From the NCBI GenBank assembly GCA_027605045.1, contig JAQFWX010000146.1:1-64000 (forward strand): 64,000 nt of DNA. Direction: 5' to 3'. Below the pieces are notes generated by a model, which did no database searches, had not been told where the DNA came from, and saw only the letters and a list, made by a program, of their open reading frames with translations. The position numbers were made by a program, and so were the translations under genes. Numbering within the stretch: the first letter of the stretch is position 1; every line of letters starts with the position of its first letter. Source of the DNA: Phallus indusiatus (Eukaryota; Basidiomycota; Agaricomycetes; Phallales; Phallaceae). Positions 1 through 9,661 of the stretch are shown here, one piece after another.

Positions 1-651
1 CAGCAACTACGAAGAAAGGATTGTCAGATTTGAAAGCTTTACTTTAAGAGACACACGTACGTTGACGCAAGCGAGGAGCGGCGCTCATATCTTGCTCAAA
101 AACCACCCTCTAAATAGGCATGAATTGTCATCAGGAACAACCTGAAGACAGTTGAACTCTATACAGCCAATAATTGGGAGGTAAACATACACGATGAACT
201 AGTACACCGCCTTCCATCTGGACATAATCATCCCCTAAGGCCTGTCGTCCTAGGAGGGAGTCTTCGTTCTGTGATCTAGGGGGATTAACCCCAGTAGCAG
301 AGAGCAGGCCCCCAATGGGACGTGGGGGACTCTGTGCTATTTCTCGACTGGTACTTTCTCTAACAATGAGCTGATCGCCTTTCTTGATGCCAAGTGAGCT
401 AACGGGTAATGGGGGTATTAAAGTCAGGGAATTCGGTGGATATCCGGCTCTTACTATTTCAATTGTAAAGCAAGATCAGCAAAAATGTAGCAGAGACAAC
501 AAGCAGAATACGCACGATCCTGCAGAGATGGTGGTATGCCAGTTGTAGCAAATATGATTTGCTGTAGATCGGATATTTTCACGCTATCGCTATCCAAATC
601 AATCTGGATTGTAGATACGCCTTTCGGATGCCTCAATCGTACGGAACTCAT
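1..651 (-). CDS. OTU1: OTU1/YOD1-type ubiquitin thioesterase, 5' part (runs off the left edge)
   Basis: Deubiquitinating cysteine protease of the OTU1/YOD1 family, which acts with Cdc48/p97 in ER-associated degradation (family knowledge). The ATG at 651 opens a UBX-like N-terminal domain beginning MSSVRLRHPKGVSTIQ and ending near SLGIKKGDQLIV. The OTU core then starts with VVPDDNSCLF, which contains the DxxC catalytic cysteine. Exons: 651-516, 453-191, 141-61, and 6 to be continued past base 1. Donors and acceptors are GT..AG and phases agree. Oddity: just after the catalytic cysteine (C run 106-108 on the + strand) the frame breaks. One extra G would join it to a segment reading VVFEQDMSAAPRLRQ and would also restore the exon phase. 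It may be an assembly error or a broken gene. The rest of the OTU domain and the C-terminal zinc finger lie outside the window. Confidence 0.85.
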
Positions 652-822
652 GTCGATGGGGTTGAATCTCAGGAAATGTCTCCAGCCTAGAATCCCATCG
701 CGTCATCATGTGGGGATGTCTCACCAGCGCTTAGGCGGAGCCTGAACACCAATGCATTGGTAAGCCTGGTTACTCCATCTCCTCTCGGAATTTTCCGAGT
801 CGTGTTAGCGCCCAACACACTG
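652..822. promoter_or_regulatory. shared upstream region of divergent OTU1 and GAA1
   Basis: These 171 bases separate the start codons of two divergent genes, so the promoters of both must lie here or inside the genes. A long open frame (757 onward) continues upstream of the GAA1 ATG without an ATG of its own. I see no convincing TATA box. Confidence 0.4.
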
Positions 823-3234
823 ATGTTGGCCCGACTGCGTGCTCGATTCAGTGGCTCTAATGAAGAAGCTCTAGCCAAAAGATTGCAAAGGAGACAAAAA
901 GTATTCAATAAGATTTATGAATCTGTGCCATACCTCAGGTAATCTATAGTTTCGTAAACTGGCCTCATCTTCACTTTGCACCACCCTAGGATCGTACTAT
1001 ACGTGACTGGGTTTGCATGGATATTCCTCTTACCTCAGACTTTTCTTGGAAGGAATATCTACATCGATGAAAATGCGTTACAGCCTGCTCAAGTGCGTTT
1101 TCAATATTCAGTCTTCATTCGTAATCGATTTTTTCTTCGTTAGGTCAATACATATTGGTCCTGGGACGAGGTTCATATTGCAGATAGGTACTTGGACCGG
1201 CTAGAAGATTTATATCGGCGGAATGTATCCCATGCCGAGTATATCTGTCAATTTTTTGCAAACACTCTTATTCTTATACATGCTTCAAAGGAGGGCTGAG
1301 TTCTTACGACGCGAATTCCTCGCTGAAGGGTTACCATCCGAAACACAGTCATACACGTTTGAGTCACCACTTGGAGTGAGAAAATCCCGTTGATTTATAC
1401 TCTTCGAATTTGCCACTCATAGTGTAGTTTTCTACTGGTATGAACACGCATGCAGTTTACTCCGCCCCACGTACTGCAGGCACAGAAGCTATGGTAATAG
1501 CCGCATCTTGGACAAGTATTAACGGTGATCCTAATTTACGTGGTATCGCTACGGTGCTCGCATTGGCTCGATATTTGAAAAGTAAATGATCTGATATGGT
1601 TTGTGGTTGTGTCTTGATCATGTGTTTAGGGTACTCTTTATGGGCCAAGGACCTTGTCTTCGTCATTAGTGATGGCTACCTAGAAGGCATGCAAGCTTGG
1701 TTATCAGCCTATCACGGAATTCATCAAAACAGTAAGGCCATTCAAATTACCTGTACTAGAATATAGCTAACGACTTACATAGATCTCCAAGTCGAACCAT
1801 TGAAGCTCAGCTCTGGCGTTATTTGGACCGCTCTCGCGATTGATTACCCCGGACATTCATTCTCTCACTTGGGTATATTTTATGGTAAGTGGTTTTGTTC
1901 TTGAATTGTAGTGTTAATCAGTTATCGCTGTTTAGAAGGGTTAAATGGGCGACTTCCGAACCAAGACCTTATGAATAGCGTGAACGTGATCTCTTCGCAT
2001 ACCGGACGCGTACCCATAATTCTATATGATAAACCGGACGAAGTATTGAGCGATTCAATAAAGGGGACTTTTTCGCTTTTAGACCCTTCACGGGATATTT
2101 TGAATTATTTTGTTCGCGCGGACCGTATGCTTCGACATTTTAATTACCAGTATGCCGGAAGACCCAGTGGAGTTCATGGTCTCTTTCATCCGTAAACTTT
2201 TTACATAATATCAATTTTTACCGTTGAGTGCTTAAAGTCATAACCAGATATCGAATTGATGCTATCACATTATTTGCCGTCCCTGCGACGGGCCCTCACG
2301 GTTTTCATGCTTTGGGCCGGTGAGTTCGTTCACAAAGGTAAAATTTTATCTCGACCTTAAAAATTCCATAGCATTGTAGAATCAAGTTTGAGGACGATGA
2401 ACAACTTATTGGAACGACTGCACGCTTCTTTCTTCTTTTACTTTATGTCAGGCCCAAACTCGTTTCTGAAAATCGGCGAATACTTGCCCAGTGTTATCCT
2501 TATTAGTACGGCAATTATGTTTGGGGGTTTAAAGCTTTGGGTAGATGCAGGATGGGTAGTTAATGAACCATTACCGTCAGAGAAAGACATTCCAGTCAAT
2601 CCCAAGAAAATGAGGACACGCCAAAGAAACGTATTTTTGCCTCTTGGGATTGTAATTTCCACACATATAATTGGAGGGTTTATCTTCCTTATAGCAACAA
2701 GCTCATGGTTTTCTCGGCTTCAATTCGTTCGTTCAATTTGTTTTTTCAATGCCTTTAATGCCTTATGAATATGACAATTTTCAGGTTGGAACTTCGTATT
2801 TACCCATACTCCCCGTTTCAGTGATCATCTTGAGCTGTTTATCCGGGCTATTGGCGAACGAAGACTCCCCCATAAACCAATCTCGTATAGCGGCTCCTTT
2901 GCATCTCCTTCTCAAATCGTTCAACCTTTGTTTGACGTCGACAGTTATATCTGTCACATCCGTCCTCAACTTTTCTCTAGCCGCATACCTTGCAATTCTT
3001 CTCGGAATTCCTTTATCCCTCTCTTCTCCTACAAAATCCCTACCAATGAAGGTGATAAAAGCTCTTGTTTATTATACCCTGCTGTTTCCTGTCTGGCGAA
3101 TATTGTCTGAGAAGCCACTTTCGCCTGTACTTCTCGAGTGGCACTTATTAGGTGTTTGGTTTGCTCCGTTCATGTGTATTGTATACCTTCCGTTAGTTTT
3201 TCAGGCAATGTTGGTTTGCATGCTAGACATCTAA
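823..3234 (+). CDS. GAA1: GPI transamidase subunit GAA1 (GPAA1)
   Basis: Membrane subunit of the ER GPI transamidase complex, which attaches preassembled GPI anchors to protein C-termini. Eleven exons: 823-938, 990-1092, 1144-1238, 1291-1375, 1428-1581, 1630-1731, 1783-1884, 1936-2191, 2248-2319, 2372-2726, 2785-3234. They sum to an open frame of 629 residues, close to the family's usual length. Family features in order: an N-terminal membrane segment followed by NIYIDENALQPAQ, then the luminal stretches YSAPRTAGTEAMVI, KDLVFVISDGYLEGMQAW, DYPGHSFSHLGIFYEG and GPHGFHALGR. The C-terminal half has multiple hydrophobic membrane helices. The ATG at 823 is the first in frame; the upstream open frame 757-822 lacks an ATG, so a short upstream exon cannot be excluded. 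Confidence 0.93.
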
Positions 3235-3405
3235 ATGTATATTCTGATTCAAAACGCCTATGTCCATACGCGTTGAAATCGTAGTTAACTCCCGGAGGCG
3301 GAGCTGACCCAGACAGCATGCCAAATCTTGCCGTCGACATTCAAGTTCAGTGGGAGGTCATCTCCGTAAGCGCCCGTGCAGTGATCCGCCACTTCTCCTC
3401 GTACA

Positions 3406-4383
3406 ATGGCTGATGACCGTGTCCGTAGCACAAAACTCGTCTTCAAAGGAGACAAAAGCAAGAAAAAGAAGCGAAAGCACAGGGAAGAAGCCGCAAGCAA
3501 GGACGACGAAGGCATTGATCCACAGTCCTGGGTGCAGCCTGACACCGCTAACCAAGTTTACGGCCCAACTTTTATCGTGCACCCGTCATCGCCACCAGTA
3601 TGTATAACATATGACGCTACACGTTCTCGGATAATGTTGCACGTCCTTCACCTTGAACCCGAAAAACCGCTGTTGTCTGCGGAACCCACAGAAGTCCCGC
3701 AAGTTTGGGTTGTAACTCGGGTTGCAGGTGCAACGACTATCAACTTACGAACTCCAGAAGGCAAATTTTTATCGTGCGATGCGCATGGGATCGTTAGTTC
3801 TGATCGTGAAGCGAGAGGTCCTCAAGAGGAGTGGACACCGGTTATTCTTGACGACGGGATGGTTGCCTTTCAGAATGTGTATGAGAAGTATTTGTCCGTA
3901 GACGAAGTGGCTGGTGGATCACTTGCTCTAAGAGGAGATAGCGATACCGTTGGGTTTGGAGAACGATTTTGGGTCAAGGTTCAGCATGAGTATAAACAGA
4001 AGGCTGGAGAGGAAGAGCGGAAAAAGGTTGAGGGTGAGACTAAGAAAAGGAAAATTGATGAGGAAGGAACAAAGTAAGCTAATGATATTCATATAATTTA
4101 TCAATCAACTGTTCTTATTTGAATTCCTAGTCGAATCTATCAAACATGGGGAGCTGGTCGTAGTGTCGTTTCTTCGGGGGATAAAGTCGATGTAAGTTAC
4201 TGCTCTCCATTCCACATGCATAGTTCTCGTTTTTGATAATCGGATCCAGCTCAAAAAAGCAAGAAAAGAAGGACGGCTTTCTGAAGCATTACTCGATCGA
4301 AGGTCAAAGTTAAAAAGGTTAGTCAATTATTGTACGCTGAAGGACTTTATCCCTCATAGTGTTATAGTGACCGTTTCTGCTAA
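3406..4383 (+). CDS. FRG1: FRG1-like actin-bundling / RNA-processing protein
   Basis: Homologue of FRG1 (FSHD region gene 1), a nuclear/nucleolar protein with a fascin-like beta-trefoil fold, linked to F-actin bundling and pre-mRNA splicing in animals. Exons 3406-4073, 4131-4191, 4250-4317 and 4368-4383 give 270 residues. The N-terminus has RSTKLVFKGDKSKKKKRK, a lysine-rich nuclear signal typical of the family. The core has INLRTPEGKFLSCDAHG, SSDREARGPQEEWTPVIL and MVAFQNVYEKYLSVDEVAGG. The C-terminus has KKARKEGRLSEALLDRRSKLK followed by the conserved terminal DRFC, encoded by a 16-base last exon. It lies 171 bases after GAA1 on the same strand and converges with SAM37. Confidence 0.92.
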
Positions 4384-4475
4384 AATACTGTATTGCATCC
4401 AACTCACTGTATTCTTGAATAACGTCTGTTATAATGCTATGATAACTTATGATACAAGCCTTTGGGTCTAACATT

Positions 4476-5913
4476 TCAGGCTGCTGCTGCCTCCGCCTCC
4501 ATTTCGGTTTCGATTATAACTTCATCTTCTTCGTCTTCCTCCGCCGGTTCTTGTTCTTCCGCTTCCTCCAATTTCTCTTGTTCCTCTTCAGGATCTGAAA
4601 GGTTCGCTTTGGATGTTTCAGGAGCGTCTGGAGCTTGAGCTTGATCATTCGCCACGACAACTACGACGATTCTTTGCAGTCTTAAGATCGCAAAATAACC
4701 AACAGCCGTTAAGGCTGTCAAAGCATACCAACCATATCGGTATCTTCTGAATTTCCTATCCTCTTCAGTTTCAAGATGGTCGGTCAAAAGGTACCTTTCC
4801 AAACTCTTGATTGAGTTTCCCATCACCTGGAAGAAGTTGGGGCTACGGGGTTCTAATACGCCTGGTGGCGGGTTAGATTTTGAGAAGGCTAGTGCGTGCA
4901 CCCGGGTGGCGTGAACGAGTAGAGAAGGATACGAGGCTGTTAATAGATCTTTCAAGACTGGTTCTGGAAACGGTGCAGCGCCTAACAGGAGTATACGAGA
5001 GGCTAAGACGAGATCCACAGTCGAAGGCCTATGCCATGGATCAGGTTATGAACATGAGCTCAGCCTGAAATTTGCCATACCGATCCCCAAATATAAAGTC
5101 CTTGTCTCGCAATAAGTTAACCAGGATATTTAGAACGCGTTTTGCTTTTTCATGTAACTTTAGAAGGACAACGCTCGATGAGATAGGTTGTAGGTAACAG
5201 GAAACTAGCGAAACATGATACCTGTGCTTTGTCAAATGTTTTTTTGACTGTCCGTTTATATTCCCTGGTCATTCGAGTGTGATCGAATGCTTTCTCAATT
5301 TTTTCTTCTTCTTTGACATTAACATGCCAAAGACCGGCGGCTTCTAATCGTGGTTTGTAAGAGTCTCGAATCCGTGTCGGGGCATAAAACCTCTGTGGAA
5401 AGGGCATCATTGAAGCCAAGGTTTTGTGCATGAGTACATAATTCGGTTCGAGGACATACAGCGAGTGAGCCTATATAGAATGGGTGTCAAATTAATTCAG
5501 AGTCAGATGCAGCGTACCACAAGATTGCCAATTTGCCCTTCAATATAAGCTCTCCATGCGGGTATTTGTGAGCGATCCCGGCTTGAGAATTTGTCGTCAA
5601 TAGATGGATTTATGGGGGGTAAAGATTCGTCTTCTTCTCCGGCGTCTTCGTTGGATAATGTTAAAAGTTCAACGCTGAGCGTTTTTAGGTAGGAAATAAT
5701 GGAAGGAACAGAAGCGACGACGACTTGACTGTGTACAAGATATGGTAAATGCCCGTTTGGTGAAGCGTCCAGGTCTGTGGTTTCAACGACGGAATACCTT
5801 CCCGGACAAGCTAGTTGGAGGAATAGGATTGCTTCAATGCAACCTACATCTATTGAGGGTAGATTCCAACGACTTGGCCAGACATATAGTGTCAAAGGCG
5901 TCGTCGATGTCAT
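4476..5913 (-). CDS. SAM37: SAM37/metaxin-like mitochondrial outer-membrane assembly protein
   Basis: Component of the SAM/TOB complex that inserts beta-barrel proteins into the mitochondrial outer membrane. Exons 5913-5518, 5470-5222, 5157-5081 and 5028-4476 give 424 residues. The N-terminal thioredoxin-like region starts TPLTLYVWPSRWNLPSIDV, as in Tom37/metaxin. The C-terminal GST-like part has LRDKDFIFGDRPSTVDLVLA. Near residues 350-365 a hydrophobic segment (YGWYALTALTAVGYFAIL) looks like a tail-side membrane anchor, followed by a strongly acidic tail rich in Glu and ending in alanines. I chose the ATG at 5913 because the family start follows it directly; upstream sequence in frame is open but unrelated. 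The start region is divergent with the APE1 gene. Confidence 0.9.
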
Positions 5914-6193
5914 TAGAGCAGAGTTTTGGGCCGCTCTTCCGCTGCAGTTGCGTGACTTTGGAACTGTCACACGCATAGGATGACTGCAAGGATGATTATG
6001 CAGTAAAGTTTTATTTGCAATTTGTTCCTGTGGAATTAAATCTATTATCTGAATGATTTCTCGAATCATCTTTACTTCTCCAAAAATTTCGAAAATTTTA
6101 ACCACTTGGACCCCGCTGAACGCGTCCAGACACGTCCATAGACACTCACAACAGACAACACTCTACCAACGACTCAGCGCACACTTTCGCTCA
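5914..6193. promoter_or_regulatory. divergent promoter region of SAM37 and the AP endonuclease gene
   Basis: 280 bases between divergent start codons. The reading frame of the endonuclease gene is already open here from an ATG at 6053, so 6053-6193 may be 5' leader or an alternative coding extension. No clear core promoter element was recognised. Confidence 0.4.
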
Positions 6194-7587
6194 ATGCCTC
6201 CCAAACGTGCATCATCCAGCTCAAAACGCAAGGCCGAATCACCAGAGAATGAGAAATCAGACTCGGACACTCCAAAACCCTCTACGAAAAAGGCGAAAAA
6301 GTCCACCAAAGAACCGGTGTCGAATGGACAGCCTAACAATACAGTACTTCCTGTAAATTATTCGCTCAACGGAGTTTTGGATGTAATAACCATATTTGAA
6401 TTAGGTCACAATATCATTTCCCAACAAGATAGAAGGAACGACACGGATTTCTTCGTGGAATGTTTCGGGGTTACAGGCAGCCATGAAAAAGGTTAACCTG
6501 TCCCCAAGTCTAAGCCCTTGAATATTTCTCAAGTTTAACCAGGGATTTGACTCTTATGTCAAAGCTGAAGATGCTGACATCCTGCTTCTAACCGAAACAA
6601 AGGTATGTTAGCGTGTTTAAAACTTTATGTAACAGTGACGTATATAAATTGGTCGAACAGGTAAACGAAAATCCTTCCAAGTTTTTGACAACGTTGTACC
6701 CTTATCAGTATTGGTCGACGTGTCCTACAAAAGGATACGGTATGTCCAGGAATAACCTCTCGTTTCAAGCTAATAGTTCTCTTCTTGCAGCGGGAACCGC
6801 GATTCTTTGTAAATATAAACCCCTCAGCGTAAAACATGATTTTCCCACACATCCGGAGGGTGAAGCAGCTGCCAAAGGACGATTGATTGCGCTTGAATAC
6901 TCGACTGTTTGGATAGTTGGAACTTATGTACCTAATGCTGGTCAGAATCTAAAGGTAATATTGGCACCTTGTTCTCTACTGATGGGTCCTGATGGCGAGT
7001 TTTCAGAATATGCACTACAAGGTTGCCTGGAATGATGCTTTTGCCAGCTATCTGTATACACTGAACAGCCAAAAACCAGTGATTTGGATGGGTGATATAA
7101 ATTGTGCTCCCACTTCACAAGGTCTTGCTACAAAATGTAGAGGTGTATTGGTTTCAGTCTGCTAATATCTCTATTTAGACTTGTCCAACTCCAAATCAAA
7201 TTGGAATAAAACGCCTGGTCATACACAAAAAGAAGTCGATGGTTTCAACAAAATTTTAGAATTATCTTCCTCGGCGCCGGACAGCGCAAAGACTGAGGGG
7301 AACGGCAAACTTGTCGACGTGTGGAGACAAACACACCCCGATTTGAATCATTATACCTATTTTTCCTATAGGTTCCGGTGCAGAGAGAAGCGGATCGGAT
7401 GGAGGCTCGATATGTGTGAGTCATAATCCACTATTCAATGCATAAATTTGCTTTCCCAATCAATTCTCCTTTAGTCCTTGTAAATGAAAAACTCTTGTCT
7501 CGTGTCAAGCTGTGCGAAATTCGAAGCGAGATTTACGGCGCTTCAGATCATTGCCCTATAGTCCTAGAAATAGAAGGAGAATTATGA
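6194..7587 (+). CDS. APN2/APE1-like: AP endonuclease, exonuclease III/APE1 family
   Basis: DNA base-excision repair enzyme that cleaves 5' of abasic sites. Exons 6194-6352, 6405-6491, 6543-6602, 6661-6739, 6791-6954, 7007-7121, 7179-7415 and 7475-7587 give 337 residues. All active-site motifs of the EEP fold are visible: SSWNVSGLQAAMKKG (substrate Asn), LLLTETK (metal-binding Glu), GTYVPNAG (Tyr), WMGDINCAPTSQ (catalytic Asp/Asn) and GASDHCPIVLEIEG (Asp/His pair) at the C-terminus. There is no C-terminal GRF zinc finger, so it resembles human APE1 more than long APN2. The N-terminal 60 residues are Lys/Ser-rich and nuclear-signal-like (KRKAESPENEKSDSD, KKAKKSTK). An in-frame ATG at 6053 could add a 47-residue basic leader. 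The ATG at 6194 is preferred for the nuclear form. Confidence 0.93.
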
Positions 7588-8076
7588 ATCCGTGGCGGTA
7601 TACTCCTATTTCTGTATTTTACATGGACATGTCTCCGATAGTATTACAATTACAAGAGTGGTGTCTGATTCACCTTTCATTACTTGGCTCACCAGTTTCT
7701 AGTCAGCGAAGGCTTTGATCGTCTGACATGGCGACTACAACTACTCCTTTTTTCTTATCATCATGACGTCTTCTCGTCCATACCACGTGGGCCACCTATT
7801 GGGTTAGTCGGGCCTTTACTTCTCCTAACGTATCATCCAGAATTCAATGCGCTCCTCTTTGTAGAAACTAAAGGATAAGATTTGAAAAATGTAACCCCAT
7901 TTAACTTAAACATACAGGAAGTCTCCTTCTCGATCGGTTAGTTTAGTATTAGCATGCAAATTTATGCTTCCTCTATCCTGGGTTTATGCACTAGTCATTA
8001 CCCCATACGCCTGTGTCGAATGAGCTTATATACAGAATAATGCATAGAGAACGGTGAACGAGAAAACCTTACTCTA
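7588..8076. other. intergenic spacer between AP endonuclease and membrane protein genes
   Basis: About 490 bases holding the 3' end of the endonuclease transcript and the promoter of the next gene. Short open frames are present but none has family-like sequence. I see no repeats or RNA genes. Confidence 0.5.
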
Positions 8077-9447
8077 ATGGCCCCCTTAACCGACCCCTCC
8101 GCCTCATCTCCAGATGATGAACTAGAGTCATTCCCTCAGCGTACAATTACATCTAGATGGTCTCAGCAGAACCAACGTGTTCGGAGAATTATGGCTGTGA
8201 AAGACAACACTTTGAATCCAATTCTTACTCCTAGTGCCTTGGATAAATTGAAAAAGTTCCATACAGCTGTTACTCTATTATTTAATGCGCTGACGTCTTT
8301 CTGAGATAGATATTTACCAGTGGGAACGTGGGCGGTATGTTCAGATTCTGTTCGATTAGCATAGTGCAATGATACGTTTCAACCAGACCTTTACTGCCCT
8401 CGAATCATGGGCATTTAGTATCAGGCATGTCCCGGTAGTCAGTTGGTTTACGGATTGACCATGATCATATCTTTTAAGTCCGGACTCGCCTCCCATTCCA
8501 GGGAGTAATTGCAACGCAGACCAACATGATGTTCTTCTAGCGGTCTTGATCTTCTCATTTGTTTCGGCATTTTCTTCCGTTTTCGTACAATCAATTAGGT
8601 ACGATCCTTCTGGAGAATACATTTTATACCCACCACCCAAAGGATTCACCGTACCGGCTTTAATTGCTGATCCGCACACGGACGTCAAATTCCCTAGTAA
8701 GACAAAAGACGGACAATATTTTTGGCCACTTTTCGACGATTCTGGAAATTTTTTTTATGACCAAGCGCGAGGTCTAAAGGTATTAGTTCTAAAGAATGGA
8801 GTTACAATCGAAGTTGGGGGTCATACTCCATGGTATGTGTTGAGCTTCCTTGCTCAGGTGCGTCCCCAGCTTTCCCCGAAAATTGTCATTAAGAATAATC
8901 TCCTGTGTCTTTCTTAGAAGAATAAAAAGTTCAAAATCCCAAACGAAGAAACACCTAGTACTATTGACGTCACTGAAGGAGATATTGCTATGCCCCACTT
9001 GAAGCCATATTGGAGGGAATCATTAATTGGAGTTAAAGGAGCGAAATACTGCCTTGATTTTCACGCCAGTTCGTGGGGCCATGCTTTTCTTAGCATCTTG
9101 GCATTCGGAGCTCTTTCATTGTTTTCTCCCGAAGCGAGTATCATTTTCGAAGTTAACATGCTCTGCAAATCTAAAGTATTGGCTTCTTTCAGGTCAGTAA
9201 ATGCTTGTATCCACAGGTCTCCGATTATGTTCTTTCAGCTATTCAAACTGGCCTTCTGATTATTATTGGGGGGATCACGACTATGGTGATGAAAGACGAT
9301 ACCGTGGCAGTATCAGAGTTTGTTGCGCAGCATTTTGCTGCGATGACTGAAGATGAATGCGAGAACATTCCGTTGGATCTTCAGGCTGTGGTCGAACGGG
9401 TTGCTTGGATAAAACGGATGCCTGAGTATAGCTTAGCAGCCAATTAA
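8077..9447 (+). CDS. uncharacterised membrane protein
   Basis: I do not recognise the family. A six-exon model (8077-8268, 8306-8334, 8365-8445, 8479-8857, 8918-9151, 9217-9447) is open throughout and gives 381 residues. Visible parts: a polar N-terminus of about 60 residues; a first hydrophobic helix near residue 115 (VLLAVLIFSFVSAFSSVF); a soluble middle part with RYDPSGEYILYPPPKGF and PHTDVKFPSKTKDGQYFWP; then two further hydrophobic helices (HAFLSILAFGALSLF and AIQTGLLIIIGGITTMVM); and an acidic C-terminal tail. The first two introns, and therefore the short second exon, are the least certain. It lies head-to-tail between APE1 and USP48 with 215 bases to the latter. Confidence 0.65.
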
Positions 9448-9661
9448 CAATTTTGATGACTAGATGACGTTTAATGACCAATTTGATACTTTGATGCGTT
9501 GTTAGTTCTATAAACAGAATGTAAACTTTTGGTCAATGGAAGCTGATTTCAACAAGAAACCGCCGCTGGCCGCCACGTTACGGCGCGTGACTACGCGAAA
9601 GGGACGCCACCGAACACTTGTGATTTTGTTTGACAAACCTCTCATTCCGCATTTTTTCTCG

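Noticed and set aside
9536..9661. 42-codon N-terminal extension of the USP48-like protein
   Set aside because: Family members usually begin near the Lys/Arg-rich KRRKP stretch after the ATG at 9662; the extension has no conserved feature, so it is treated as leader.
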